A stretch of DNA of 40,633 bases from Myxosarcina sp. GA_180221_E-2-1-MAG-40_15 (GCA_020692205.1 JAIMKV010000019.1:24245-64877), one strand, 5' to 3'; positions 17,584-25,922 are shown, counted from the first letter of the stretch. Notes: generated by a model not told the origin, from the letters alone. Translations and numbers: made by a program.

Positions 17584-19284
17584 ATGTCAATTACTAATCG
17601 AATTCACTTTAGAAATGTAAAAGGCGATATTTTTGGAGGTGTTACTGCTGCGGTTATCGCCTTACCAATGGCTCTAACTTTCGGGGTTGCTTCGGGTGCG
17701 GGGGCTTCGGCGGGGCTTTGGGGCGCGATTTTAGTCGGCTTTTTTGCGGCACTGTTTGGCGGTACTCCCACGCTAATATCAGAACCAACAGGACCAATGA
17801 CGGTTGTAATGACCGCAGTGATTGCCTCGCTTACGGCTGCTAATCCCGAACAAGGTTTAGCAATGGCATTTACCGTCGTCATGTTGGCAGGAATTTTCCA
17901 AATTATTTTTGGTTTTTTCAAGCTAGGCAGATATATTACCCTAATGCCTTATACGGTAATATCTGGTTTCATGTCGGGTATTGGGATTATCCTAATTATT
18001 TTGCAAATCGCGCCTTTTCTCGGACAGGCTAATCCTCAAGGCGGGGTAATTGGGACTGTACAAAATTTGCCCCAATTGATCGCAGGGATTAATCCGCTGG
18101 AAACTCTTTTAGCTGCCATAACTGTGGCGATTCTTTTCCTATACCCTTCTAGGTTCAAAAAATATCTGCCGCCTCAATTATTGGCATTAGTTGTCGGAAC
18201 CATAATCGCTGTATTTCTATTTGCCAATGCTGACATTCGTACTATTGGGGAGATTTCTGTTGGTTTACCTCAGTTACAAGTTCCTACTTTTAGCGCGGAA
18301 CAATCACGAATCATCTTGGTTAATGGTTTAGTGTTAGGAATGTTGGGCTGCATTGATGCCTTACTGACTTCATTGGTTGCAGACAGTTTAACTCGTACCG
18401 AACACGACTCTAACAAAGAATTAATTGGACAAGGTATTGGTAATTTGGTGGCTGGCTTATTTGGCGGTATTGCTGGCGCTGGGGCAACTATGGGTACAGT
18501 AGTAAATATTCAAGCTGGTGGTAGAACAGCTTTATCTGGTTTAACTCGCGCTTTGATTTTGCTAGTAGTGGTTTTAGGATTAAGTCAGTACTTAACTGGT
18601 ATTCCTAGCGCAGTTTTGGCTGGTATTGCGTTTAAAGTAGGTATCGATATTGTTGACTGGGGTTTTCTCAAACGCGCCCACAAAATTTCTCCCAAAGCCG
18701 CAATAATAATGTACGGAGTAATTGCCTTAACTGTTTTTGTCGACTTAATTGTTGCAGTAGGGGTAGGTGTATTTGTAGCTAATATTTTGACTATCGAACG
18801 TCTTTCTAATTTACGGGCCGAAAAAGTCAAGGCTGTCACCTATGACGATGAAGAAATCACGCTTAACAATGAAGAAAAACAATTACTCGAACGAGCTAAT
18901 GGTCGCGTACTCCTATTTTACTTGAGCGGGCCGATGATTTTTGGGGTAGCTAAAGCAATCTCGCGGGAACATAACTTGATGAATGATTATCAAGCATTGG
19001 TTTTAGATTTATCAGAAGTACCAATCTTGGGTGTAACCTCCTCGTTGGCATTAGAAAACGCGATCGCCGAAGCCATTGAAAAAGGTCGTCAAGTGTTTAT
19101 AGTTGGGTTGCAAGGTCAAGCCGAAAAACGTCTTAGAAAAATGGGTGTAATAGCAAAAATACCGACTCAAAACATCCTAGGCGATCGCGTAGATGCTCTG
19201 AGACAAGCAGTTAATTACGTTGATGCCCACGTGGTTGATTTGAGTACTGATACGATTAATTCTAATTCCCAAGCAATTGGATAA
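17584..19284 (+). CDS. bicA: BicA-type SulP bicarbonate transporter
   Basis: This 566-aa plasma-membrane transporter belongs to the SulP/SLC26 family. The sequence follows the experimentally characterised BicA of Synechococcus PCC 7002 closely in the N-terminal segment (HFRN, GDIFGG, TAAVIALPMAL), in TLISEPTGPMTVVMTAVIA, and in SLVADSLTRTEHDSNKEL with the following GGIAGAGATMG. BicA is a high-flux, low-affinity Na+-dependent HCO3- importer that feeds the CO2-concentrating mechanism. The transmembrane domain is followed by a C-terminal STAS domain (about 430-550). The ATG at 17584 gives the expected N-terminus. A CPA2 antiporter gene starts 84 bp downstream on the same strand, which would help restore the Na+ gradient BicA uses. 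The assignment as BicA rather than a sulfate transporter is by similarity. Confidence 0.92.
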   Translation: MSITNRIHFRNVKGDIFGGVTAAVIALPMALTFGVASGAGASAGLWGAILVGFFAALFGGTPTLISEPTGPMTVVMTAVIASLTAANPEQGLAMAFTVVMLAGIFQIIFGFFKLGRYITLMPYTVISGFMSGIGIILIILQIAPFLGQANPQGGVIGTVQNLPQLIAGINPLETLLAAITVAILFLYPSRFKKYLPPQLLALVVGTIIAVFLFANADIRTIGEISVGLPQLQVPTFSAEQSRIILVNGLVLGMLGCIDALLTSLVADSLTRTEHDSNKELIGQGIGNLVAGLFGGIAGAGATMGTVVNIQAGGRTALSGLTRALILLVVVLGLSQYLTGIPSAVLAGIAFKVGIDIVDWGFLKRAHKISPKAAIIMYGVIALTVFVDLIVAVGVGVFVANILTIERLSNLRAEKVKAVTYDDEEITLNNEEKQLLERANGRVLLFYLSGPMIFGVAKAISREHNLMNDYQALVLDLSEVPILGVTSSLALENAIAEAIEKGRQVFIVGLQGQAEKRLRKMGVIAKIPTQNILGDRVDALRQAVNYVDAHVVDLSTDTINSNSQAIG

Positions 19285-19368
19285 TCTGAAGCTATTGGCT
19301 GGTTGACTCCAAAAAGCTAAAAGCTGATAGCTAGATTGAATAATTCTTTTACTGAGTAAACAATAATT

Positions 19369-20772
19369 ATGATGCACTTAGAATCGATGTTTCATTGTAA
19401 ATTAGCTTCCAGTCTGGTATTTTCCAACCCATTGTTAGCAACCGCGCCTAATTCTGAAGCCGCGCCGATGGTTTTAGCTGGAGTCTTGTTAAGTCTTGTA
19501 TTTATTTATCTAGCAAGCAAACTCGGAGGAGAACTTTCTAAATTAGTCGATTTACCTCCCGTCTTAGGTGAATTAGTTGCTGGTGTTATAGTCGGAGTTT
19601 CAGCATTGCATCTATTAGTATTCCCCGAAGCAGGCGCAGTTGCTAGCGATTCAGTTGTCATGACTATCTTGCAAAAATTTGCGGGGTTAAGTCCTGAAAA
19701 TATAGGAGGGGTGTTTGCATCTTCTAGTGAAGTTATCTCTGTCTTGGCTGAATTGGGAGTAATTATTCTGTTATTTGAAATTGGTCTAGAATCGGATTTA
19801 AGAGAATTACAAAAAGTTGGTTCGAGAGCGGCAATTGTTGCAGTTGTTGGTGTTGTCGCTCCCTTTGTTGCAGGTACAGCAGGATTAATCTTAATTTTTG
19901 GCATGCCAACTATTCCAGCGGTGTTTGCAGGTGCGGCGTTAACTGCTACTAGTATTGGGATTACTTCTAAGGTGCTATCGGAGTTAGGACAGCTTAAATC
20001 GACAGAAGGTCAAATTATTGTTGGCGCAGCAGTGATTGATGATGTTCTCGGTATTATTGTTTTGGCGGTAGTGGCATCTTTGGCAAAAACAGGAGAAGTA
20101 GATGTTACTAATTTAATTTACTTAATTATTAGTGCTACGGCTTTTTTGTTGGGTTCGATCTTTTTAGGCAAATTCTTTAATCAAAGCTTTGTGGCGATCG
20201 CCGAAAAGTTACAAACTAGAGGTAAATTAGTCATTCCTGCTTTAATCTTTGCTTTATTAATGGCATTTTTAGCTAACGCAATTCATTTAGAAGCAATATT
20301 AGGTGCCTTTGCTGCTGGCTTAGTCTTAGATGAAACTGACAAACGCAAAGAATTAGACCAACAAATCATTCCAATTGCTGACGTTTTAGTACCAATCTTT
20401 TTCGTCTCTGTAGGTGCGAGAGTCGATCTGAGCGTACTTAATCCTAGCAGTGTTGATAATCGTCAAGGATTAGTAATTGCAGCTTTTTTGATTGTAGTTG
20501 CAATTATCGGTAAGGTTATTACTGGTTGGGCAGTCTTTGGTCAAGAAAAAATAAATCGTTTAGCAATTGGCATTGGCATGATTCCCCGTGGTGAAGTGGG
20601 GTTAGTTTTTGCTGGTATTGGTGCAGCTAGTGGTGTTCTAGATAAACCGTTACAAGCAGCAATTATTATTATGGTAATTTTGACTACTTTTGTTGCGCCT
20701 CCTCTATTACGTTTTGCTTTCCAAGGTGAAGCAATAGAAGAGCCTGATTTAGCAGCTACCAATAATCAGTAA
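19369..20772 (+). CDS. CPA2-family Na+(K+)/H+ antiporter
   Basis: This 467-aa integral membrane protein has about 12 helices and belongs to the Kef/NapA-like cation:proton antiporter 2 family. Conserved features include LPPVLGELVAGVIVG near the start, ELGVIILLFEIGLESDL, the ion-site segment ALTATSIGITSKVLSELG followed by AAVIDDVLGIIVLAVV (two consecutive aspartates of the NhaA/NapA type), and GMIPRGEVGLVFAGIG near the end. It lacks the C-terminal TrkA/RCK domain of Kef channels, so it is a simple antiporter. The position just after bicA suggests a partner role in Na+ extrusion for Na+-driven bicarbonate uptake; that is inferred from context. Two adjacent ATGs begin the frame; either could be used. 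Confidence 0.9.
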   Translation: MMHLESMFHCKLASSLVFSNPLLATAPNSEAAPMVLAGVLLSLVFIYLASKLGGELSKLVDLPPVLGELVAGVIVGVSALHLLVFPEAGAVASDSVVMTILQKFAGLSPENIGGVFASSSEVISVLAELGVIILLFEIGLESDLRELQKVGSRAAIVAVVGVVAPFVAGTAGLILIFGMPTIPAVFAGAALTATSIGITSKVLSELGQLKSTEGQIIVGAAVIDDVLGIIVLAVVASLAKTGEVDVTNLIYLIISATAFLLGSIFLGKFFNQSFVAIAEKLQTRGKLVIPALIFALLMAFLANAIHLEAILGAFAAGLVLDETDKRKELDQQIIPIADVLVPIFFVSVGARVDLSVLNPSSVDNRQGLVIAAFLIVVAIIGKVITGWAVFGQEKINRLAIGIGMIPRGEVGLVFAGIGAASGVLDKPLQAAIIIMVILTTFVAPPLLRFAFQGEAIEEPDLAATNNQ

Positions 20773-20802
20773 TGATCAGATGGGCAATGCCCATCTGATC
20801 AT
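20772..20802. terminator. Perfect 14-bp hairpin after the antiporter gene
   Basis: ATGATCAGATGGGC (20772-20785) and its exact complement (20789-20802) enclose a 3-nt loop AAT, starting on the last base of the antiporter stop codon. There is no T-tract on either strand. It lies between two convergent genes and may act as a bidirectional terminator or a barrier to exonucleases. Confidence 0.6.
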
Positions 20803-20853
20803 TGAGTTGTCAAAATATTTGAGCAGGAATAATTTGTATTGATTGTACTTAAA

Positions 20854-21246
20854 TTATCGAACTTTTTTGTTATTAATTAATTTGATTAATACAATAACTA
20901 ACATAAAGATAGCGCAACAAAATATGGCTACTATAGTGTCTGTAATTTTTGGCGATATTACTACGATGAATCCCTGATCTTTAATTAAAGCAGAAAAACT
21001 TGAAACACAAAACGGCATTAAATATAACCTAAATGTCTGCCAATGATCTCTGATCCCAATTTTCTTGGAAGAAACACTCAACACCAAACCCGTACCGATT
21101 ACGGCACTAACCCCAACGGCATTAATCCAGATAGTTGGCGCAGGATCAAAATAAAAATAAATTATGACCAGGTACCAAATTAAATAACACCAGAGAATTA
21201 CCTTATCTAATTTAATTTGACAAAAATATTTAATCAACAATTTCAT
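20854..21246 (-). CDS. Hypothetical four-helix membrane protein
   Basis: This 130-aa protein has four predicted membrane spans (about 15-33, 40-58, 72-90 and 100-122) and a basic end (KLINNKKVR). A polar stretch, GIRDHWQTFRLYLMPFC, between spans two and three is the most distinctive part and looks conserved in type. No enzyme motif is visible. It is convergent with the antiporter gene across the perfect hairpin and divergent from the Mrp cluster. I believe similar proteins exist in other cyanobacteria, but I know no function. Confidence 0.6.
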   Translation of the reverse strand: MKLLIKYFCQIKLDKVILWCYLIWYLVIIYFYFDPAPTIWINAVGVSAVIGTGLVLSVSSKKIGIRDHWQTFRLYLMPFCVSSFSALIKDQGFIVVISPKITDTIVAIFCCAIFMLVIVLIKLINNKKVR

Positions 21247-21440
21247 CTATCTAAGATGCTTTGTAGCTGTGACTCAAGCTCAAGATTATCTGACACTGAG
21301 TTTAAAGATTGTTTAATCGACTACCTGATAGAAAAACTCAAATACATCTGTCATTGTATTTTTTGCTCAACCTAGTATAGAATTATTACTATATAAAAAT
21401 ATTTTAGATAGATTTTAATCTATAAACCTTAACAAGCATC

Positions 21441-21653
21441 ATGAATTATTTAGTTTCAGAGCAAAATATTTTAGTTTGGTTTTGTTTTACTGTTTACGTT
21501 TTTACAGCAGTTTTTTTATTACCCGATATGAACGAATTTAAATCGGAAACTTTAAATATTTCCCCTCAAAACGTAGTGAAATTTGCTGCTAGATTTATTT
21601 GCCGCATTGTGTTGATTTTTCCGATAATGTTTTTGCTCAAAAATGCTACCTAA
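21441..21653 (+). CDS. Small membrane protein at the head of the Mrp cluster
   Basis: This 70-aa protein has two predicted spans (about 9-28 and 48-66) separated by a polar loop PDMNEFKSETLNISPQ. Its stop is 47 bp before the MrpC start on the same strand, so it is probably the first gene of the operon. It does not match a standard Mrp subunit; its position suggests an accessory subunit, but that is inference only. Confidence 0.5.
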   Translation: MNYLVSEQNILVWFCFTVYVFTAVFLLPDMNEFKSETLNISPQNVVKFAARFICRIVLIFPIMFLLKNAT

Positions 21654-21700
21654 AAAAGTTATTGGCAGCCAAAATTACAATATTTCATTGAAGATTAAAT

Positions 21701-22036
21701 ATGTTAGAAGCTTGTGTATTCGCCACTGTATTATGTGGATTTTTTGGCATTATTTTCAAGAAAAATCTGGTGATGAAAATCATCTCGATGGACATTATGA
21801 GTACGGGAGTAGTTGCCTATTATGTATTAGTGGCATCACGAGATGGTTTGTTTACCCCAATTGTTGGCAATGCTAACCATGTTGCTTATGCCGATCCCGT
21901 TCCCCAGGCAGTTATTTTAACGGCGATTGTGATTGGCTTCTCCATTCAAGCCTTGATGTTAGTTGGGGTAATGAAATTAGCCAAAAATAACCCTACTTTA
22001 GAAACTAAGGCGATTGAAGAGAATAATACACCTTAG
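21701..22036 (+). CDS. mrpC: Mrp antiporter subunit C (NuoK-like)
   Basis: This 111-aa, three-helix protein is related to NuoK/MnhC. The motif GFFGIIFKKNLVMKIISMDIMSTGV is typical, followed by the loop ADPVPQAVILTAIVIGFSIQALML, where the DP-Q-LTAIVI phrase is the family signature. MrpC is a small membrane subunit of the multi-subunit Na+(Li+)/H+ antiporter, homologous to the proton-channel part of complex I. The start at the ATG of MLEACVFATV is chosen because an overlapping frame (21643-21876) has no membrane character. It precedes the first MrpD copy by 55 bp, a gap largely filled by heptanucleotide repeats. Confidence 0.88.
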   Translation: MLEACVFATVLCGFFGIIFKKNLVMKIISMDIMSTGVVAYYVLVASRDGLFTPIVGNANHVAYADPVPQAVILTAIVIGFSIQALMLVGVMKLAKNNPTLETKAIEENNTP

Positions 22037-22051
22037 TTCTTTGTCCTAAAA

Positions 22052-22100
22052 GACCAATGACCAATGACCAATGACCAATGACCAATGACCAATGACTAAT
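22052..22100 (+). repeat. Heptanucleotide array (GACCAAT)n through a start codon
   Basis: Six exact GACCAAT units (22052-22093) and one variant, GACTAAT (22094-22100), run in tandem. The start codon of the first mrpD copy (22092-22094) is inside the array. This is a short tandemly repeated repetitive (STRR) heptamer, a class well known in cyanobacteria. Each unit boundary contains ATG, and seven being indivisible by three puts consecutive ATGs in different frames. Confidence 0.95.
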
Positions 22101-23555
22101 CCTACAATCCTTTGGCTGGCGTTACCTTTTTTTATCGGGTTTGTAATCTATTTGCTGCCCAAATTAGACCGCATTCTCGCACTGGGAATGGCATTAATCT
22201 CTGCTGCTTATGCAGTAGGTATATTTTTACAACCATCTCCTTTAAATATTCAGTTAATAGATAATTTTGGGGTTACTTTAACTATCGATCAGTTAAGTAG
22301 CTTTTTTATCTTAACTAATGCCCTGGTAACAGCAGCCGTAATTAGTTATTGCTGGCAAACAGGTAAACCCGCATTTTTTTATACTCAAGCAATAATTTTG
22401 CATGGTAGTGTTAACGCGACCTTTGTCTCTGCTGATTTGATTAGTTTGTATGTGGCATTAGAAGTAATTAGTATTGCTGTATTTTTATTAATTGCTTATC
22501 CCCGTACAGATAGAGCGATTTGGGTGGGCTTGCGCTATCTGTTTGTCAGTAATGTGGCCATGCTATTTTACCTGGTTGGGGCGGTGCTAGTATATCAGGC
22601 ACATCATTCCTTTAGTTATGAAGGTTTGCGGGGTTCGACCCCAGAAGCAGTAGCTTTAATTTTTCTGGGCTTATTAGTTAAAGGTGGTATTTTTATCTCT
22701 GGTTTGTGGTCGCCGTTGACTAACTCAGAATCGGACGTATCGATGTCAGCCTTGCTATCTGGAATTGTAGAAAAAGCTGGTGTTTTTCCCCTGGTGCGTT
22801 GCGCTTTAATGCTAGAGGAAATCGATCCTATTGTTAGGTTTTTCGGTGTTGTTACAGCACTTTTCGGTGTAAGCTTTGCCATCTTGGAAGAAGATACTAA
22901 GCGGTTGCTGGCATTTAGTACTATTTCTCAGCTAGGTTTTATTCTCGCTGCACCACTGGTAGGTGGTTTTTATGCCTTAACTCACGGTTTGGTGAAATCT
23001 GCCTTGTTTTTGATTGCTGGAGTGTTACCCAGTCGCGATTTTAAAGAGTTACAACAACAACCTATTAATACTCGGATTTGGGTGCTTTTAGCGATCGCCA
23101 GCTTTTCCATTTCTGGTTTTCCCTTACTATCTGGTTTTGGGGCAAAAATTTTAACCAGTAAAAATTTATTAACTTGGCAGGTTATTGCTATGAATATTGC
23201 AGCATTGGGAACGACAATTGTCTTTGCAAAATTTATTTTTTTACCACACCAAACCTCTCCCCCAGCCCCTCTCCTTGTAGGAGAAGAAAGTAAGGCAAAG
23301 ATATCGTCTGGGTTTTGGTGGGCGATGGTAATTTTACTAGGGGGATTAGTTGCAGCTAATGCTTTTTATTATCAAGCTTATACCTTAGCTAATACAATTA
23401 AACCGATAGCAACTATTGCTATCGGTTGGCTGGCATATCTAGTAATCTTCAAAAAATCGGTCATTAAACTTCCTCGGGAAATTGAACAATTTGAGCATCT
23501 AATTGGGATGATGAGCTTAATGTTAATTCTAGTTTTTTGGATAGTGCAAGTTTGA
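22092..23555 (+). CDS. mrpD: Mrp antiporter subunit D, copy 1 (NdhD5-like)
   Basis: This 487-aa polytopic protein of the NuoM/NuoN/MrpD family has about 13-14 helices and is expected to form a proton or Na+ half-channel in the Mrp antiporter. Conserved elements include LYVALEVISIAVFLLIAY (with the channel glutamate), KGGIFISGLW and the following EKAGVFPLVRCALML, the lysine region DTKRLLAFSTISQLGF, and HGLVKSALFLIAG with its lysine in the middle of the membrane. In Synechocystis the corresponding genes are annotated ndhD5 and ndhD6. The ATG lies inside the heptamer array and no Shine-Dalgarno precedes it. Near residue 390 a proline-rich insert (TSPPAPLLVGEE) is encoded by a dispersed-repeat fragment, and the next-but-one gene is a close duplicate. 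Confidence 0.93.
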   Translation: MTNPTILWLALPFFIGFVIYLLPKLDRILALGMALISAAYAVGIFLQPSPLNIQLIDNFGVTLTIDQLSSFFILTNALVTAAVISYCWQTGKPAFFYTQAIILHGSVNATFVSADLISLYVALEVISIAVFLLIAYPRTDRAIWVGLRYLFVSNVAMLFYLVGAVLVYQAHHSFSYEGLRGSTPEAVALIFLGLLVKGGIFISGLWSPLTNSESDVSMSALLSGIVEKAGVFPLVRCALMLEEIDPIVRFFGVVTALFGVSFAILEEDTKRLLAFSTISQLGFILAAPLVGGFYALTHGLVKSALFLIAGVLPSRDFKELQQQPINTRIWVLLAIASFSISGFPLLSGFGAKILTSKNLLTWQVIAMNIAALGTTIVFAKFIFLPHQTSPPAPLLVGEESKAKISSGFWWAMVILLGGLVAANAFYYQAYTLANTIKPIATIAIGWLAYLVIFKKSVIKLPREIEQFEHLIGMMSLMLILVFWIVQV

Positions 23556-23643
23556 TTTGATCTGGCGATCGCTTGCGTTAGTTATTAGCAGTAAATTTAA
23601 AGTGATTAAAAACAACAATTAATAATTTTTTAAACCTAGCCGT

Positions 23644-23796
23644 ATGGTAAATCAAGTTCTTGCTTTGAGTATTTCTAAGTGTAAATCAACAATGCTGGTA
23701 GATGTCACGGAGTTGGCACAAGATAATTTTATTCTGACGGACGACACAAGCCCCGCCCTTACGAGGACAGCGATCGCCCAAGATTATCTGCTATGA
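23644..23796 (+). CDS. Possible 50-aa ORF coupled to mrpD copy 2
   Basis: An ATG at 23644 opens 50 codons (MVNQVLALSISKCKST at the start, AQDYLL at the end). Its TGA overlaps the next ATG as ATGA, the arrangement typical of translational coupling. It would bridge the 237-bp spacer between the two mrpD copies. However, its second half contains a GACACAAGCCCCGCCCTTACGA stretch of the kind found in dispersed cyanobacterial repeats, followed by a GCGATCGC octamer, so the frame may be accidental. No domain is recognised. Confidence 0.25.
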   Translation: MVNQVLALSISKCKSTMLVDVTELAQDNFILTDDTSPALTRTAIAQDYLL

Positions 23797-25262
23797 CCAA
23801 TATAACGATCGCCTGGATAGCCTTACCATTTTTTATCGGGTTTGTAATTTATCTTTTACCCCAATTAGACCGCATTCTCGCACTGGGAACAGCATTAGTT
23901 TCCGCTGGCTATGCTTTGCAGATATTTTTCGCATCATCCCCTTTAAATATTCAGTTACTCAATAATTTTGGGGTTACTTTAACTATCGATCAGTTAAGTA
24001 GCTTTTTTATCTTCACCAACGCTTTAGTCACAGCAGCCGTAATTATTTATTGCTGGCAAACAAGCAAAAGCACCTTTTTTTATATGCAGACGCTAATTTT
24101 GCATGGCAGTGTTAACGCGACTTTTGTCTCTGCTGATTTTATTAGTTTGTATGTGGCATTGGAAGTAATTAGTATTGCTTCATTTCTGTTAATTGCTTAT
24201 ACTCGCAGCGATCGCTCGATTTGGGTAGGCTTGCGCTATTTATTTGTCAGTAATGTAGCGATGCTGTTTTACTTGGTTGGGGCAGTACTGGTATATCAGG
24301 CACATCATTCTTTTAATTATGCAGGTTTGCGAGGTTCTCCCCCAGAAGCAGTAGCTTTAATTTTTTTGGGATTATTAGTTAAAGGTGGTATTTTCGTCTC
24401 TGGTTTGTGGTTGCCGTTGACTCACTCTGAATCAGAAAGTCCAGTCTCGGCTATGCTTTCTGGGGTGGTAGTCAAAGCGGGGGTATTTCCTCTAGTGCGT
24501 TGTGCCTTGATGCTAGAAGAAATAGATCCGATTGTCAGGTTTTTTGGTGTGGCAACCGCACTTTTAGGAGTAGGCTATGCAGTGTTTGAAAAAGATACTA
24601 AACGGATGCTGGCGTTTCATACCATTTCTCAATTAGGTTTTGTTTTAGCTGCGCCATTAGTAGGTGGTTTTTATGCGTTAACTCACGGTTTGGTAAAATC
24701 TGCCTTATTTTTAATTGCCGGAGTGTTACCCAGTCGTAATTTTAAGGAATTACAGCATCAACCTATAGACCGCTCAATTTGGATTGCTTTAGTTATTGCC
24801 AGTTTTTCCATCTCTGGTTTTCCCTTATTATCTGGTTTCGGGGCAAAAGTTTTAACTAGCGAAAATTTATTACCTTGGCAGGTTATTGGTATGAATATCG
24901 CGGCTTTGGGTACGGCAATTTCCTTTGCTAAGTTGATCTTTCTCCCAAACCAACCATCTTCCTCAGCCCCCCTTAATAAAAAGCCAAAAATATCGTCTGG
25001 TTTTTGGTGGGCGATGATTATTTTACTGGGTGGGTTAGTTGGAGCAAATATATTTTACTATCAAGCTTATACTTTAAAAAATACCATTAAACCCCTGGCA
25101 ACGATCGCTTTAGGTTGGCTGGCATATTTATTAATTTTTAAAAAATCAGTTATCAAATTACCCCGTGGGAGTGAACAATTCGATCATTTAATTGGGGTAA
25201 TGAGCTTAATGTTAATCTTACTTTTTTGGATCGTATGGACAAAATTGCCTATCTCAATCTAA
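23793..25262 (+). CDS. mrpD: Mrp antiporter subunit D, copy 2 (NdhD6-like)
   Basis: This 489-aa protein is a tandem duplicate of the gene at 22092-23555. The two align from end to end with only scattered substitutions, and share HGSVNATFVSAD, LRYLFVSNVAMLFYLVGAVL and PLVGGFYALTHGLVKSALFLI exactly. Channel glutamate and lysines are all kept, so both look functional. At the position of the copy-1 insert it has a shorter, different one (NQPSSSAPLNKK). Two MrpD-like proteins instead of one MrpA plus one MrpD is the cyanobacterial arrangement (ndhD5/ndhD6 in Synechocystis), in which one may serve in place of MrpA. The gene overlaps mrpE by 28 bp. Confidence 0.93.
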   Translation: MTNITIAWIALPFFIGFVIYLLPQLDRILALGTALVSAGYALQIFFASSPLNIQLLNNFGVTLTIDQLSSFFIFTNALVTAAVIIYCWQTSKSTFFYMQTLILHGSVNATFVSADFISLYVALEVISIASFLLIAYTRSDRSIWVGLRYLFVSNVAMLFYLVGAVLVYQAHHSFNYAGLRGSPPEAVALIFLGLLVKGGIFVSGLWLPLTHSESESPVSAMLSGVVVKAGVFPLVRCALMLEEIDPIVRFFGVATALLGVGYAVFEKDTKRMLAFHTISQLGFVLAAPLVGGFYALTHGLVKSALFLIAGVLPSRNFKELQHQPIDRSIWIALVIASFSISGFPLLSGFGAKVLTSENLLPWQVIGMNIAALGTAISFAKLIFLPNQPSSSAPLNKKPKISSGFWWAMIILLGGLVGANIFYYQAYTLKNTIKPLATIALGWLAYLLIFKKSVIKLPRGSEQFDHLIGVMSLMLILLFWIVWTKLPISI

Positions 25263-25645
25263 CTTTACGGCTAACAATTTGGCTGTTATTAACGGCAGAT
25301 TGGACTTTGCCCAATATCTTAATGGGGATCGCGATCGCCTTAATTTTACCTCGCGGTTATCCCTCCCAAGAAAACCTTAAACATTGGTTAACAACTCTTT
25401 GGAAAGTGGTGAAAGCTATTCCCCAAGCATACCTAGAAGCTATTGAAATTATTTTTCGTCCTCATAACCGAGAAGTAATTATCAGGCAGAGAGTTAAAGA
25501 CAAACGTACTTTTGGACTAGTATTTTTAGATATTTTTCTGATTACTTTTACCCCCAAAACTATTGTTACCAAATATGACGAACGAGGCTGGTATGAAGTA
25601 CATCGAATTGCCAGAAAAAAGAAATTGCCAAAGATAAAAAAATAA
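25235..25645 (+). CDS. mrpE: Mrp antiporter subunit E
   Basis: This 136-aa MrpE/MnhE/PhaE family member has two N-terminal membrane spans (about 8-22 and 28-40) and the conserved later segment AIPQAYLEAIEIIFRP, with FLITFTPKTIVTKYD near the end. Those proline- and threonine-bearing phrases are typical of the family. The ATG at 25235 is preferred over a TTG nine bases earlier. The gene overlaps the previous mrpD by 28 bp, implying coupled translation, and ends in a very basic tail (RKKKLPKIKK). Confidence 0.88.
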   Translation: MDKIAYLNLTLRLTIWLLLTADWTLPNILMGIAIALILPRGYPSQENLKHWLTTLWKVVKAIPQAYLEAIEIIFRPHNREVIIRQRVKDKRTFGLVFLDIFLITFTPKTIVTKYDERGWYEVHRIARKKKLPKIKK

Positions 25646-25670
25646 GTATAAGACAACTAAGAAAAGAAAG

Positions 25671-25922
25671 ATGGACTCAATTTTAATCGCCATGATTTTG
25701 GCTCTACTCATACCCATATACGAAGCCTGGCAAGATGATGATATTTGGCAAAAAATGCTCGCTTTTGCCAGTATTGCTACTAAAACTTCGATTATGATGC
25801 TAGTAATTTCTGTATTAAGAGATGACTGGTCAATTGGTGTTGTAGCAGTCATTATTCTCTGTGTAGGCAATGCAGGATTGATGTTATTAGCGCATTTAAT
25901 TAAAAGAATAAACGAAACTTAA
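25671..25922 (+). CDS. mrpF: Mrp antiporter subunit F
   Basis: This 83-aa protein with three membrane helices sits where MrpF is expected, between mrpE and mrpG. An acidic loop (YEAWQDDDIWQKMLAFASIATK) follows the first helix, and DDWSIGVVAVIILCVGNAGL resembles the last two MrpF helices. It is divergent from textbook MrpF, so the call rests on size, topology and position. The short spacing of 25 bp to mrpE supports one transcript. Confidence 0.72.
   Translation: MDSILIAMILALLIPIYEAWQDDDIWQKMLAFASIATKTSIMMLVISVLRDDWSIGVVAVIILCVGNAGLMLLAHLIKRINET

Noticed and set aside
17604-17921. Minus-strand 105-aa frame within bicA
   Set aside because: Antisense of a strongly conserved transporter; Lys/Ala/Pro/Thr-rich composition is typical of reverse reading of hydrophobic genes.
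21643-21876. 77-aa plus-strand frame at the start of the Mrp cluster
   Set aside because: It overlaps mrpC in another frame and lacks membrane character or a ribosome binding site; mrpC is the real gene.
22052-22100. Tandem repeat considered as a CRISPR-like array
   Set aside because: Units are seven bases long and contiguous with no spacers; it is an STRR-type microsatellite.
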